Shown: positions 19,054 to 28,688, numbered from the stretch's first letter. The stretch: DNA of 64,000 nucleotides from Pirellula staleyi DSM 6068 (GCA_945875845.1 CAMCMB010000019.1:1-64000); one strand, 5' to 3'. Notes: a model not told the origin generated them from the sequence alone. Numbers and translations are program-made.

Positions 19054-19651
19054 GAAAGTGACTTTTCGCCAACTTCGCGAGGGCGTCGATCACTGTCCTA
19101 ATGAGCCGGAACGCTCCGATTCACGGAAATCCATTCGGCCACCTTCCTTCGGCCACCTTCCTTCGGCCAGCGGTCGAAATGCAAGAAAACCTTGTTTTGC
19201 CCACAATGGTAATTCGAGCAGTGGAGGTTGTTTTTCCCACCAGAAAGGCCAAGATCGCCCTTGTTTTTTTAGAATCGATCTTCACGCTTTCGGAGAATAT
19301 TTCTATAGATACCATAACGAGAGTAAGTCCCGGTGCTGAGCGGAATCCAGTTTTATCAGCCACAGGGCGCTAGCGAATTGGCACTCACTTTGTAGCGGAA
19401 CAGCGCAAGCTGTCCGGTGACAGTAGGCAAATCACTTGGATATTCACCGGGCGGCTCGCGCCGCTCCGCTACGAAAACATTGGTTCGAACCAAAAGTGAG
19501 TGCCATTGGGCGCTAGCCCACGGTTTTCCATAAATCGGACGCTAGCACTCCCAGTTGGAACTTAGTGCGGATCTTTGCAAAAACGGTAAGCCAGAGGTAA
19601 ATAACCATCGACGAAAAAACAATCGAAGTAGAGCAAGCGATCAAGGTATCG
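19054..19651. other. Intergenic region with inverted repeat pair
   Basis: Two inverted copies of repeat family 2 (19392-19420 and 19444-19473) form a long hairpin. The word gtgagtgccattgggcgctag near 19495 partly echoes 19372-19390. No gene is convincing. Confidence 0.55.
19392..19473. repeat. Inverted pair of repeat family 2
   Basis: Two 29-bp arms face each other across 23 bp: gtagcggaacagcgcaagct... and ...ggctcgcgccgctccgctac. Single arms occur at 31778, 38461 and 50418, and a second inverted pair at 63304-63366. Confidence 0.88.
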
Positions 19652-20578
19652 ATGGGCCATGTTGTGGATGCGGTCAAACGTGCTGCGTCCGGCGACTACG
19701 ACGCGATTATCGATGTTGGGTTAATGGTTTTAACCCCGGCGGTTAGCGCGCTGGCAATTCTGTTTGGTTTTTACTTTCTGGCTAAGTATGCGTCGAAACT
19801 GATATCGAGTCCGATCAATAGTCGCGTGGATCAAACGCTTGGGCGGTTTGTTGAGAAGCTTGTTTATCGAGGCATGATCGCTTGTGGTTTATTGTTTGTG
19901 CTCAACTATTTCGGTGTGCGTTCGACAAGCTTTGCTGCGGTGATCGCTGCGTCCGGTTTTGCCATCGGCCTTGCATTTCAAGGAACCCTTTCGAACTTCG
20001 CGTCCGGCATATTATTGATGGTGTTTCGACCGTTCAAGGTGGGTGACATGGTGGTTGTGAATGGGATTGCTGCAAAGGTTCACGAAATCGACTTGTTTTC
20101 GACATCTGTCGACACGCCAGACAACCGTCGATTGATCATTCCCAACAGCGCCATCGCAGGGCATACGATTGAGAACGTAACCTATCATCCGTGTCGTCGC
20201 GTTGAGGTTCCGGTTGGCGTAGCGTACTCGGCAGACATGGACGAGACACGAGCGACATTGTGGTACGCGATCGAGGCCATTTCGGATTCCATCATTCAAA
20301 ACGAGGAGCAAAAATCGCAAGTGATGCTTGTAGGACTAGGCGCATCTTCCGTTGACTGGATCGTGAGAGTGTGGAGCGAGACGGAGGAATTTCGCGAGGT
20401 ACAGGACCGTCTGGTTTACAGCGTCAAGTCGTTTTTGGATGCAAGGGGAATTCCGATCGCGTTCCCTCAACTGGACCTACATCTTCATGAAGTAGCTGAC
20501 AATCTGAATTTTGTACGCGGATCAAAGCAACGCCAGTCCCCGAGACGAAGCGCTAGTCGCAATTCGGACGCAAGTTAA
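19652..20578 (+). CDS. Small-conductance mechanosensitive channel (MscS family)
   Basis: A 308-residue inner-membrane channel that opens under membrane tension to release solutes. Two N-terminal helices lead into the pore helix (AAVIAASGFAIGLAFQGTLSN, rich in Gly/Ala) and the beta domain entry FRPFKVGDMV, followed by IPNSAIAGHTIEN. The tail after about residue 285 is basic (KQRQSPRRSASR). The ATG at 19652 is preceded by AAGG at 6 bp; the open frame extends upstream but without a normal start codon. Confidence 0.93.
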   Translation: MGHVVDAVKRAASGDYDAIIDVGLMVLTPAVSALAILFGFYFLAKYASKLISSPINSRVDQTLGRFVEKLVYRGMIACGLLFVLNYFGVRSTSFAAVIAASGFAIGLAFQGTLSNFASGILLMVFRPFKVGDMVVVNGIAAKVHEIDLFSTSVDTPDNRRLIIPNSAIAGHTIENVTYHPCRRVEVPVGVAYSADMDETRATLWYAIEAISDSIIQNEEQKSQVMLVGLGASSVDWIVRVWSETEEFREVQDRLVYSVKSFLDARGIPIAFPQLDLHLHEVADNLNFVRGSKQRQSPRRSASRNSDAS

Positions 20579-20739
20579 TCGTCCGCTTCGGTCGATGCTG
20601 ATCCTTTCAGGATTAAACCCCCGAGTTCCAAGAATAAATCTCTCCCGTTTTGTTGTGCTTTCAACTGGGAAGGGTTATCATCGAATTTCCTCCCGCGTGA
20701 TGCCCCGTCTTTTTCTCGTTGTATTGTGGAGTTCAGTAT

Positions 20740-21153
20740 ATGCTGCGTTGGATGATGCCGTACTGTTGTTTGTGTTTGATGGGCTTTTTGATGCTGGGGT
20801 GTGGACCGGCGAGTGATCGGCTGCCCGTTAGTGGAACGGTCACTTTAAAAGGCGTTCCGATCGATGACGGAATCATCGAGTTTGCTTCTGAAACCTCTCG
20901 ATCGGGAGCTCCCATCACCAAAGGGAAGTACGATATTGCGGCCGACCAAGGGCTTCCACCGGGTGTGTACAAGGTAGTCATTACGGCTGGCGACGGAAGA
21001 ACACCTGCGGAGTCGCCGGATGGCTTGCCAGGTCCAACAGGTGCCAACATTGTGTCCAAGGATCGTATTCCTCCGGAGTACGGCTCAAATTCAAAGCAAG
21101 AAGTGACTGTCTCACAAAAGGGGCCTAATAAGTTTGATTTTGCGATACCATAG
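20740..21153 (+). CDS. Small lipoprotein with carboxypeptidase-regulatory-like fold
   Basis: A 137-residue lipoprotein. The signal peptide ends in a lipobox GFLMLGCG with lipidated Cys. The mature part (VSGTVTLKGVPIDDGIIEF, then GVYKVVITAG) fits a transthyretin/carboxypeptidase-regulatory beta sandwich. Planctomycetes often encode such a lipoprotein beside a DUF1559 protein, as here. The ATG at 20740 has GGAG 9 bp upstream, so it is preferred to one at 20719. Confidence 0.8.
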   Translation: MLRWMMPYCCLCLMGFLMLGCGPASDRLPVSGTVTLKGVPIDDGIIEFASETSRSGAPITKGKYDIAADQGLPPGVYKVVITAGDGRTPAESPDGLPGPTGANIVSKDRIPPEYGSNSKQEVTVSQKGPNKFDFAIP

Positions 21154-21170
21154 TGTTTGCTGGCCTTAGA

Positions 21171-21265
21171 AAAGGTAGCAGGCACTTTCCAAGTGCCGTC
21201 AGCCTGCGATTTGCACACGGTTGCGGACGGTTGCGGACGGCACACGGAGTGTGCCTGCTACTTTT
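21171..21265. repeat. Palindromic repeat between lipoprotein and DUF1559 genes
   Basis: Outer arms gtagcaggcac (21175-21185) and gtgcctgctac (21251-21261) are perfect inverted repeats. Inside lie an inner palindrome ggcactttccaagtgcc and a tandem gttgcggacg pair. It could fold as one hairpin of about 90 nt. Confidence 0.8.
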
Positions 21266-21382
21266 GGACGGACGTTATCACGTTGATGTGTGGCCCACAA
21301 TGAAATCTGAATATTACGATTCAATTGTTTTTCATCCTCTCACGGTTTAGTGTCGATGTCTTATTCTTAATCGGAGTTAGTA

Positions 21383-22375
21383 ATGCGTTTCAAGAAGAGT
21401 GGTTTTACGTTGGTGGAATTATTGGTGGTCATCGCCATCATCGGTATCTTGGTCGGTCTACTGCTTCCGGCGGTTCAAGCGGCCCGCGAGGCGGCCAGAC
21501 GAATGCAGTGCCAAAACAATCTCAAGCAACTGGGGTTGTCCATGCACAACTACGAAAGTGCATACAAGCGGTTGATCGGCGGAGTAGGACCCTTTGGATG
21601 CTGTTGGGGAACCTGGCAAGTGGGTATTTTGCCGTTCATGGAGCAAAGTAATCTGTCGAACATCTACGTGAACTACGGTGGCCATGACGGGACCGGTCAA
21701 CGATACGGAGGTGGCTTAAACCGACCGGTTGCGAGCGCTAGAATTCCTACGCTGACCTGTCCTAGCGATACGCCGAATGCACCTATTGGAGGCACCCCTC
21801 CCATCACTTCTCACAATTATGCCGTCAACTACGGAAACACCAGTTTCCTGCAGGGCACCTTGAATGCTGGTACAGCCAATCAAGTTCTCTTTCTCGGCGC
21901 TCCGTTCAATATCTACACAGGCTCAACAGGTGACGACGGCCCAGTGAATGCGGCTTCTGCAGCAACATGGACAAGAGTCTACGGAAGACCCGTTAGGCTT
22001 GCCCAGATCACGGACGGTACCAGCAACACGCTGATGGCCTCCGAAGTTCTCCAAGGACGTCTCAACGACCTGAGAGGCTTTTCCTGGTGGGGAAACGCGA
22101 CGGGATTCGTAACCTTTATGCCACCCAATAGCACGTTGCCCGATGTGGTCACAGGTGGAATTTGCGTTTCAACGATCGCAAACCCTCGCATGCCATGCAC
22201 CACAACCAGTACGCCCGCTCGCCCTCGAATGATGGGAGCTCGTAGTCTCCATACGGGTGGCGTCAACACGACACGCTGCGACGGATCTGTCGGATTTATT
22301 TCTGACAGTATCGATTTTATAGCTTGGAATGCGATTGGAACCGCAGCCGGTGGTGAAGTAGCCAACGTCGAATAA
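21383..22375 (+). CDS. DUF1559 prepilin-like protein
   Basis: A 330-residue protein with a classic prepilin N-terminus, GFTLVELLVVIAIIG at residues 7-21, giving a cleavage site after Gly7 and conserved Glu12. It is followed by LLPAVQAAREAARRMQC, the standard DUF1559 linker. The C-terminus carries the family's HTGGVNTTRCDGSVGFIS. These proteins are massively expanded in planctomycetes, are probably processed by a prepilin peptidase, and have unknown function. A GGAGT ribosome binding site precedes the ATG. A terminator follows about 50 bp downstream. Confidence 0.95.
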   Translation: MRFKKSGFTLVELLVVIAIIGILVGLLLPAVQAAREAARRMQCQNNLKQLGLSMHNYESAYKRLIGGVGPFGCCWGTWQVGILPFMEQSNLSNIYVNYGGHDGTGQRYGGGLNRPVASARIPTLTCPSDTPNAPIGGTPPITSHNYAVNYGNTSFLQGTLNAGTANQVLFLGAPFNIYTGSTGDDGPVNAASAATWTRVYGRPVRLAQITDGTSNTLMASEVLQGRLNDLRGFSWWGNATGFVTFMPPNSTLPDVVTGGICVSTIANPRMPCTTTSTPARPRMMGARSLHTGGVNTTRCDGSVGFISDSIDFIAWNAIGTAAGGEVANVE

Positions 22376-22426
22376 CCCGAAAGAGGTCTGTGAGCTGACA
22401 CACACCGCAGCTTTTCTCAAACAACA

Positions 22427-22462
22427 ATGCCCGGGGCGTGTAGAGCACTCCGGGCATTTTTA
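22427..22462. terminator. Intrinsic terminator between convergent genes
   Basis: A 9-bp perfect stem aatgcccgg / ccgggcatt with a 14-base loop is followed by tttatt on the plus strand. It ends the DUF1559 transcript. A weaker T-run on the other side may serve the convergent permease gene. Confidence 0.85.
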
Positions 22463-22482
22463 TTAAGCTTGTCGACCAACTG

Positions 22483-23652
22483 CTACTTGAACAGCGTTGC
22501 AGGATCGGTTGCCCAGAGTTTTCTCACTGCCAAAGCACCGCTGATGGTGCACATCAAAAATGTCAAACAAAAAACGGAAAGCACCCTCAGGGGCGTCAGC
22601 ATCATGACCAGACCGGTCCATTCCGAGAGCCAAGCATAGAGTCCCCAACTCAGCAGCCACCCGGGTACAAAACCGAAAACGCTCAAATAGAAGGATTGAA
22701 GCATGACGAATCTCAGAAAGTAATAGGGACCGTAACCCATGGCTTTTAAGGTGGCAAACTCAGCCAAATGGTCGTGAATGTCAGTGAACAGAATCTGGTA
22801 ACAAATAATCACGCCGACAAAGAGTCCCATGACCGTTCCGATGGTAAAAATGATTCCAATTGGGGTGCTTTTTGCCCAAAATCCTATTTCGCGTTGGATG
22901 AGTGCTTCCCGATCATAGACGTTGATTGCGTCCCCGAGCAACGATTGCAAATCTTCCCGAACCGCTTGTTTGTCTGCCCCTTCTTGAAGCATTACTAAAC
23001 CAAGGTCGACTGCAGCCAGAGGTGGCCTTAGCCCGTTTCGGATGGGAAAGAACCACTCGACACCTCTGTCCGAGAGAATCAAGGTGCCATCGTAAACAAA
23101 GTCCGTTCCGATTTCGACCCATTCCTGCATTCGAACTTGCCGACCGGAGAGCTCGATTTCTTGTGCTCGCAGTTTCGTCAAATCGCGTTTCTCAAAGCCG
23201 TACGTTGCCTTGCTTTTTCGGTCAACCAATGCGTCTTTTGCATCGACTAGCAATCGGCATTTCGCATTGATGGTGGGATCGGAAAACACTTCGCTATCTT
23301 GTGGGACGCCAATGGCACGAATGGATCGCGACACATTCCCAATGACACGTACTTCCGCAAGCGCTCGATCGATATAGAGTGGCTGAACATCGCGTATCGA
23401 CCTTAGGCCGCGTGCTCGCTGTAGCAAACCGAAGTCGAATCGTTGTTCACTTGGGACGGAGTAGCGAGCGGGGCTAATGATCACCAAATCGGCTTTTACC
23501 ATCCGAAGAATTTGTACCGTGCTATCGAAAAGACCGTACAAAAATCCGATCTGCATGAACATCAACACGACCGCAAAGCCGATCCCAGACGAAGCCAGTG
23601 AAAGCTTCGAGAAACTGGTCGTCGTATTGAGCCACGCAAGCGGAGTTCTCAT
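22483..23652 (-). CDS. DevC/FtsX-like ABC transporter permease
   Basis: A 389-residue membrane protein with one N-terminal helix (GIGFAVVLMFMQIGFLYGLF), a large extracytoplasmic domain, and three C-terminal helices (IGIIFTIGTVMGLFVGVIICYQ and two more). This is the MacB/FtsX topology. The sequence HDHLAEFATLKAMGYGPYYF is typical of the DevC branch, which works with DevA ATPases and DevB membrane-fusion proteins in export. Neither partner is in the adjoining DNA, so they must be elsewhere or lost to the IS remnants upstream. The start ATG matches the family N-terminus. Confidence 0.88.
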   Translation of the reverse strand: MRTPLAWLNTTTSFSKLSLASSGIGFAVVLMFMQIGFLYGLFDSTVQILRMVKADLVIISPARYSVPSEQRFDFGLLQRARGLRSIRDVQPLYIDRALAEVRVIGNVSRSIRAIGVPQDSEVFSDPTINAKCRLLVDAKDALVDRKSKATYGFEKRDLTKLRAQEIELSGRQVRMQEWVEIGTDFVYDGTLILSDRGVEWFFPIRNGLRPPLAAVDLGLVMLQEGADKQAVREDLQSLLGDAINVYDREALIQREIGFWAKSTPIGIIFTIGTVMGLFVGVIICYQILFTDIHDHLAEFATLKAMGYGPYYFLRFVMLQSFYLSVFGFVPGWLLSWGLYAWLSEWTGLVMMLTPLRVLSVFCLTFLMCTISGALAVRKLWATDPATLFK

Positions 23653-23692
23653 CGAATTTCAGGTGTCGCTCTTGAAGGAGTGGTAAAGCTAT

Positions 23693-23750
23693 CTGTGGCA
23701 TAGGCTTCCAGCCTGTGAAGCTACCCCTGTGGCACAGGCTTCCAGCCCTC
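23693..23750. repeat. Short repeat pair
   Basis: Two imperfect direct copies (ctgtggcataggcttccagcc and ctgtggcacaggcttccagcc) about 34 bp apart lie upstream of the DevC-like gene, each with an internal aggcttccagcct-type palindrome. Confidence 0.75.
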
Positions 23751-23899
23751 ATCTTTACCCACAAGTTTACTCAACGCAGCCGTTTGCCGAGTTCGATTCC
23801 GATATTTGTTTGGTGTAATTTTAGGTAGACTCGCCATATCGTTTGCCAACCTGGTTCTCCATCATGCCTACGTCCCAAAAAGCAACCCGGCATTGCTAG

Positions 23900-24534
23900 C
23901 TATCGAAGGAACTCGTACACCAGCTCGGTTGCTTCCTCTATGGCTTGAGTGAGCGTGACCTTTTCCCCTCGGCAGTTGATTACCTTGCGATTTAACTTTG
24001 ATGCTCGAATCACCCAATCATTGTTGGTCAGTTTGACGCGACACATCGCTTCGAAGTAGTCACCACCACGATCAAAAACATGTATCCATTGCGAACCTTC
24101 TGGAGCCGTTCCAACTTTATCTACAATTTTGCCCCAGATGTCACTCTCGCGATTTCTTGCCAAACTCTGGAAGCGGGTCTCATTCTTGGGTTTGAACGCT
24201 CGGTAATGGGTGACGGCTCCAGCAAGTTCAACAACTTGGTTCTCATCCAAGCTAAAAACCAAGCATGGATGCAACTGGATTCCACGTCCTTACCATCGCT
24301 CAGCATTCCTAAACCCTTTGTAGAGGTATGCCAAGTGAAGTTGAGGTCTGTTGTATCGCTAATGAGCAGATAACGCCCTGGCTTAGTTTTGCGAGTTTGT
24401 TCCCAATGCGGCAAACAAATTGCGTCCAAGGTTACATGTTCGGTATCGAACAACCGATACGCAGCTTTTAGGTCTGACCAATCATTGAACTGACTTGGTA
24501 GAGATTGATCGGGAGTGTCTTGGTTCACCGGCAA
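23900..24534 (-). pseudogene. Frameshifted IS4-family (IS50-like) transposase remnant
   Basis: Two overlapping minus-strand frames join to one transposase sequence. The first (24534 down to about 24260) has SDWSD-like and AAYRLFDTEHVT followed by LLISDTTDLNFTWH, the first catalytic Asp region. The second (about 24274 to 23900) has FKPKNETRFQSLARNRESDIW and HVFDRGGDYFE, the second Asp region. A frameshift near 24265 separates them. The N-terminus and the part with the catalytic Glu (YREKW signature) are missing, so it cannot be active. Confidence 0.75.
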
Positions 24535-24749
24535 ATGGAATATTCTGCGCTTGGCTAACGCAGTGTAAACGCATCCTGCTTAGGGATTTCGCCGCATCGT
24601 GCGGCGAAGGTTTATCGCATAAGCCAAAATCGGAATGGAAGGGAGCGGTCCTTCGAAAAGGGCCGCTCGTCATTCCGACTTTGGGCTCCACGACGCTCGG
24701 GTTGCACCTCTGCAGAGCCCTGTCCTTCGCGTAGCTGACAATCGCAGCT

Positions 24750-25060
24750 AAGAATCAGCCATTTTCGCAGGGTGGCTTGGAGAGTATTGCCAACTGAGTG
24801 GCTGTGGCGTAGCGCAATCTTGGTTGCTTGTTTCTGAGTATTGGACCAGTTCGATTGCCGATTCTCGAAGGGAGTATTGAATCCCCCGCTCGATGGCTGC
24901 CAAGCCATCTTTCTTGGGGTAGCCATGAAGAAGCGACAAGATCCGCTGCGCTTCCTGCCTGCCATTGCGACATTTGCGAAGGATACCATCGAAGTACACC
25001 ACGGCCACTTGGCCCCATTGCATGTATTTTTCTCGAAGGATAGCGAGTTGCTCATGATGA
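24750..25060 (-). pseudogene. C-terminal fragment resembling an IS21 IstA transposase
   Basis: The minus-strand reading VVYFDGILRKCRNGRQEAQR, then ILSLLHGY and AAIERGIQYSLRESA, has the helical pattern of the IstA C-terminus (helix, IL.L..Y, AIE.A..). It is fused in frame with IS3-type sequence upstream, which indicates one element truncating another. No start of its own exists. Assignment to IS21 is by resemblance only. Confidence 0.45.
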
Positions 25061-25099
25061 ACGGTTGGAGGACGATGGCTGTCTTGGCTCCTCTTCTCG

Positions 25100-25266
25100 T
25101 TTCTGCCGCGAGCTAAGGGATGGCTGTCGTCGTCAAGCATCATGAATGTCAAGCGTCGATAGCCTTCCAACGGTTGCTTGTCATGGAATGTCCGATCGCT
25201 CGATCCAGTACTTCATGTAGTCGACAGTCTTGTCGCGAATATCGTGGGGGACCCAAACGCCTTCTA
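25100..25266 (-). pseudogene. Truncated IS3-type transposase orfB remnant
   Basis: Reading across two shifts gives LEGVWVPHDIRDKTVDYMKY, then a stop, then LEGYRRLTFMMLDDD. Both are recognisable pieces of the N-terminal half of an IS3-family orfB, with the stretch between them deleted. The integrase core with its DDE residues is gone. Confidence 0.6.
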
Positions 25267-25602
25267 GAGGTCCCCATTGGCTTTTTTTGCCCGTACGTTC
25301 TCCTCCATGAGCTCTGCGATACCTTCGTTCTTGTGGATGAGCTTCTCTTGCAGCCTTCGGATTTGCTGTTCCTTGAGCGCGTTGATTTTGGCTTCCGCCA
25401 ACTTGCTGGCCTTATCCGATTTGGCGGTCTTCTCGAAAGCCTTCACTGCGTGCTCCATCACCACAGCAACCCACTGATGGATTTGCGTTGGCTGAATCGA
25501 TAGCTCTTCGGCTATCGTGGCAATCGACTCCTTTCCTTTTAGGTGCCGCCGAACGATGGCAGCTTTTTGTTCCGCTGTGAATTTTCTACGTGAATGGGTC
25601 AT
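25264..25602 (-). CDS. IS3-type transposase orfA
   Basis: A 112-residue DNA-binding protein of the HTH_Tnp_1 type. RRKFTAEQKAAIVRRHLKG opens the helix-turn-helix, with LSIQPTQIHQWV as recognition helix, followed by a Lys/Glu-rich coiled coil (AEAKINALKEQQIRRLQEKL). It is complete, but orfB behind it is truncated, so the element cannot transpose alone. Confidence 0.8.
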   Translation of the reverse strand: MTHSRRKFTAEQKAAIVRRHLKGKESIATIAEELSIQPTQIHQWVAVVMEHAVKAFEKTAKSDKASKLAEAKINALKEQQIRRLQEKLIHKNEGIAELMEENVRAKKANGDL

Positions 25603-25676
25603 GGAAATCTCTCCGGTAAAAAAGGTTATGTCAACCTATTCAACGGAAATTCCACTTCCTACTGGAGCAAGACAAG

Positions 25677-25757
25677 GGCGGTAAGACGGACTTCCAAGTC
25701 CGTAAATGGGGAATTCGACGGACTAGGAAGTCCGTCGTACCATGAAATCAACAAGCC
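25677..25757 (-). repeat. 116-bp nested palindromic element, copy D (truncated)
   Basis: It is inverted relative to copy A. One terminal arm and about 35 bp are missing, and the break lies next to the IS3-like remnant. The intact arm (gaaatcaacaagcc) borders the same flank as copy F. Confidence 0.85.
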
Positions 25758-25870
25758 GTCACGCGTCGGGTTACCATAGGCTATTCAACGCAGAGCGCGT
25801 TCTTTCGAGGAGCGAAAGGGGACGATCATCAATTCACAGCCTTTTGAATTTAGCTGTGGCGAAACGAAAA

Positions 25871-25905
25871 CAGGACGGGCAACTGAGCCCGTCCTGCTTT
25901 TCTTT
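25871..25905. terminator. Intrinsic terminator of the Cys-rich protein gene
   Basis: A 10-bp perfect stem caggacgggc / gcccgtcctg with loop aactga is flanked by A/T runs on both sides, so it can work on both strands. It lies 40 bp beyond the stop at 25945. Confidence 0.85.
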
Positions 25906-25944
25906 TTTGAATGAGACGCTTTAAGTTCTAAGACAAACGTTCAA

Positions 25945-26595
25945 TTACTGAACCTTGGCTTCGGTCTTTTCCGGAACCATCGCCATCAAAGCTGCCTTGT
26001 ACTTAGCGACTGCCAAGTTCAGTCTTGCTGTGTGCTCGCATTCGGTTTCCTCTTTGTCAACGACGAACAACGTCTTGACGTTCTTGTTGGCAGCCAGAGC
26101 CTTGGCTTCGACTGGGCAGTTGCAGCTCTTTTCGCCAACCTTGTACGAGATCGCAACGCTGTCCATAGCCTTCTTTACTTTGCTGGCAACTTCGCCTGCT
26201 TTCACGGAGCAAGTCATTGTCTCACCAGCAACCGTCGTGGCGCCTGAGATTTTGCAAGTGCTAGGAGTTGCAAAAGCACTCACGAACTTCTCTGTTTGGT
26301 CGACGAGTCCAACAAACGCTTTTTCGGACGAATCGTACTTCGCTGTGCCGACGAGATACACCAACTTGGTCTTCGCAGCCAAAGCGGCGGCCTTTGCTGA
26401 TTCCTCACAGCAAAGTGCTTGGTCGCCAACCATGTAAGCGATCTTGGGAAGCTTTGCCAAACCTGCGGTCACTGGGCAGGTCGATCCATCTTTGGCACAG
26501 ACGCCATCGCATTTGCCCTTGGCGTCGTCCGCACGCAACATCGAACCGGTAGAGGCAAGTGCCAAAACCATCAAACTCAATTTGAAAGACTTCAT
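25945..26595 (-). CDS. Secreted Cys-rich protein with internal duplication
   Basis: A 216-residue exported protein of no recognised family. A signal peptide (KLSLMVLALASTGSMLRA) precedes a mature part with ten cysteines. Two halves repeat each other: a Cys followed by PVTAG or SVKAG, then YMVGDQALCCEESAKAAALA in the first and YKVGEKSCNCPVEAKALAAN in the second, each ending in a beta-strand of the LVYLVG/LFVVD type. Paired CC and CNC motifs suggest metal binding or thiol chemistry, but this is inference. ATG 26595 has AAGGAG 11 bp upstream, a strong site. It is a single gene with its own terminator. Confidence 0.75.
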   Translation of the reverse strand: MKSFKLSLMVLALASTGSMLRADDAKGKCDGVCAKDGSTCPVTAGLAKLPKIAYMVGDQALCCEESAKAAALAAKTKLVYLVGTAKYDSSEKAFVGLVDQTEKFVSAFATPSTCKISGATTVAGETMTCSVKAGEVASKVKKAMDSVAISYKVGEKSCNCPVEAKALAANKNVKTLFVVDKEETECEHTARLNLAVAKYKAALMAMVPEKTEAKVQ

Positions 26596-26851
26596 ACGTG
26601 AACATTCTCCTTGAAAACAGTGAACTAGAAACGTGATTTGAAAGCGGGGAAGCCTGCGCAATCGGACTAGAGTCTACCACGAACGCATTCGGTACGCATC
26701 CCATCCGAGAGCGGTTCGATTTGACGTACTCCCCCTCGTTGACATAACATCATAGCGGTCTGTCTGAGGATAATCCAGTTTTGGCAAAACGCCGTGATTT
26801 ACCGCTCGACATCGCTTATCTGTTCCGGCTACCCCCTACATTGGTGGAATT

Positions 26852-27829
26852 GTGACGAAGATGAAACGCATACTGGTGACGGGTGGTGCGGGGTTTTTGG
26901 GTTCCTACATGTGCGAACGGCTGGTGGACGAAGGGCACGACGTAATTTGCCTCGATAATTTCTTCACAGCACAGAAAACCAACGTTGTTCACTTGTTGAG
27001 TCGCCCCAATTTTGAATTGATTCGGCATGACGTTACCCTGCCGATATTTTTGGAAGTGGATCAGATTTACCATATGGCTTGTCCTGCTGCGCCGGGCCAC
27101 TATCAGTTCAACCCCATCAAGACCATAAAAACTTCGGTCCTGGGTTCGATCAACATGCTCGGCATGGCCAAGCGCTGTCAGGCCCGCATTCTACTAGCTA
27201 GCACGAGCGAAATCTACGGCGATCCGCTGATTCATCCGCAAACCGAGTCGTATTGGGGAAATGTGAACACGATTGGAATCCGATCTTGCTACGACGAAGG
27301 CAAACGGGTCGCAGAAACGTTGTTCATGGACTACTACCGCAAGAACAAGGTCGATATCCGAATCGTTCGGATTTTCAACACCTATGGACCACGTATGCAT
27401 CCTTTCGATGGACGCGTAGTTTCGAATTTTATTCGCCAAGCGATACAGTGCCAACCCATCACCATTTTTGGCGAGGGGGATCAGACACGTTCGTTCTGCT
27501 ATCGAAACGATCTTGTCGAGGGTATATTTCGGTTGATGAACAACGAGAATAATTTTATTGGGCCCGTGAATATAGGTAATCCGGGAGAATTCACTATTCG
27601 GGAACTGGCGGAATTGGTCATCGAACTGACCGGCAATCATGTTGCGCTCGAAAAGCGACCACTGCCTCCCGACGATCCAAGTCGTCGTCGTCCTGATATT
27701 ACGCTTGCCAAAAAGCATCTAAACTGGGAGCCTCAAATTCCGCTTCGCGAGGGGCTTGAAAAGACCATCGATTGGTTTCGATCGATCGACTTCGATCACT
27801 ACCGTCCACCCACACCCAATTATGTTTGA
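26852..27829 (+). CDS. UDP-glucuronate decarboxylase (UDP-xylose synthase type)
   Basis: A 325-residue extended short-chain dehydrogenase that converts UDP-glucuronate to UDP-xylose using bound NAD. The cofactor motif GGAGFLG is at residues 11-17. The catalytic Tyr and Lys lie in SCYDEGKR (Tyr147, Lys151), and [14 protein letters not shown] and [16 protein letters not shown] are typical of the UXS branch. The start may be GTG 26852 (behind GGTGG) or ATG 26861. Its end overlaps folP by 8 bp, so the two are co-transcribed. Product use is probably in cell-surface polysaccharide. Confidence 0.92.
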   Translation: MTKMKRILVTGGAGFLGSYMCERLVDEGHDVICLDNFFTAQKTNVVHLLSRPNFELIRHDVTLPIFLEVDQIYHMACPAAPGHYQFNPIKTIKTSVLGSINMLGMAKRCQARILLASTSEIYGDPLIHPQTESYWGNVNTIGIRSCYDEGKRVAETLFMDYYRKNKVDIRIVRIFNTYGPRMHPFDGRVVSNFIRQAIQCQPITIFGEGDQTRSFCYRNDLVEGIFRLMNNENNFIGPVNIGNPGEFTIRELAELVIELTGNHVALEKRPLPPDDPSRRRPDITLAKKHLNWEPQIPLREGLEKTIDWFRSIDFDHYRPPTPNYV

Positions 27830-28688
27830 GACTCAGCGTGCTATTCCCAATTCCGCCAGCCGATGGACGCTTAAGACTCGAGAATTGAGTTTGGGAAGAA
27901 TGCCGCTAATCATGGGTATTCTCAATCTGACGCCAGACAGCTTTTCCGATGGCGGCAGATTTTTTACGATCCAAGCGGCTGTCGACCAGGCCAAACGGTT
28001 AGAAGATGACGGCGCCGACATCCTTGACGTCGGCGGGGAAAGCACGCGACCGTACAGCCAGAGCGTTTCGCTAGATGAAGAAATGAGCAGAGTTATTCCC
28101 GTCTTGGAACGATTGCAAGGCAAGGTTCGGATTCCGATCTCGATCGATACGATGAAGGAAAGCGTCGCGTCTGCCGCGATCGATTTGGGGGCAGAAATTA
28201 TCAACGACGTCTCAGGACTCGAAGCCGATCCAGCCATGATCGAACTGGCTTGTTCATCCAAGGTTGGGATTTGTGCGATGCACATGCGAGGTACGCCTCA
28301 AACCATGCAAGACGATCCGGTTTATGTCGATGTGGTTTCCGAGATTTTGGACTATTTGGAGCAACGAGATCAATGGCTTGTCGAACAAGGAGTTGCGCCC
28401 GAGCGCATTTGTCTCGATCCAGGAATTGGATTTGGGAAAACGCATGAGCACAATCTGGAGCTATTGAAACATGCCAGCGAGTTTCATCGGGCTGGACGCC
28501 CGTTGCTGATCGGCCACTCTCGCAAGGGCTTTATCGCCAAAGTTTTGGGGAGCAAAAACATAGATCGTTGCTTTGGAACGGTAGGGGTTTCGTTGGCATT
28601 AGCATTGCAGCGCATTCAGATATTGCGAGTGCATGATGTTGCCGCGAACAAACAGGCGTTGCAATTGTTCCTTGCAGCACTGTCTTAG
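27822..28688 (+). CDS. folP: Dihydropteroate synthase (FolP)
   Basis: Joins 4-aminobenzoate to dihydropterin diphosphate in folate synthesis. The 288-residue barrel has every landmark: [44 protein letters not shown] and [14 protein letters not shown]. The frame is open from 27756, but ATG 27822, which overlaps the end of the preceding decarboxylase gene by 8 bp, gives the expected N-terminus. The association of folate synthesis with a nucleotide-sugar gene is unusual and may only reflect compact packing. Confidence 0.96.
   Translation: MFETQRAIPNSASRWTLKTRELSLGRMPLIMGILNLTPDSFSDGGRFFTIQAAVDQAKRLEDDGADILDVGGESTRPYSQSVSLDEEMSRVIPVLERLQGKVRIPISIDTMKESVASAAIDLGAEIINDVSGLEADPAMIELACSSKVGICAMHMRGTPQTMQDDPVYVDVVSEILDYLEQRDQWLVEQGVAPERICLDPGIGFGKTHEHNLELLKHASEFHRAGRPLLIGHSRKGFIAKVLGSKNIDRCFGTVGVSLALALQRIQILRVHDVAANKQALQLFLAALS

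Larger units (their letters stand above)
25603..25944. other. Intergenic region with element copy D and terminator
   Basis: It holds the truncated 116-bp element, a segment shared with the flanks of other copies (gtcacgcgtcgggttaccatag, 25758-25779), and a strong terminator at 25871. No gene is seen. Confidence 0.6.

Noticed and set aside
24612-25055. A 147-residue minus-strand frame in the IS region
   Set aside because: It is a shifted reading of the IstA/IS3 remnants and shows no transposase motifs in that frame.
26738-26773. TTGACA and GATAAT words as a promoter before the decarboxylase gene
   Set aside because: The spacing is about 24 bp, too long for a sigma-70 promoter, so it is not listed.
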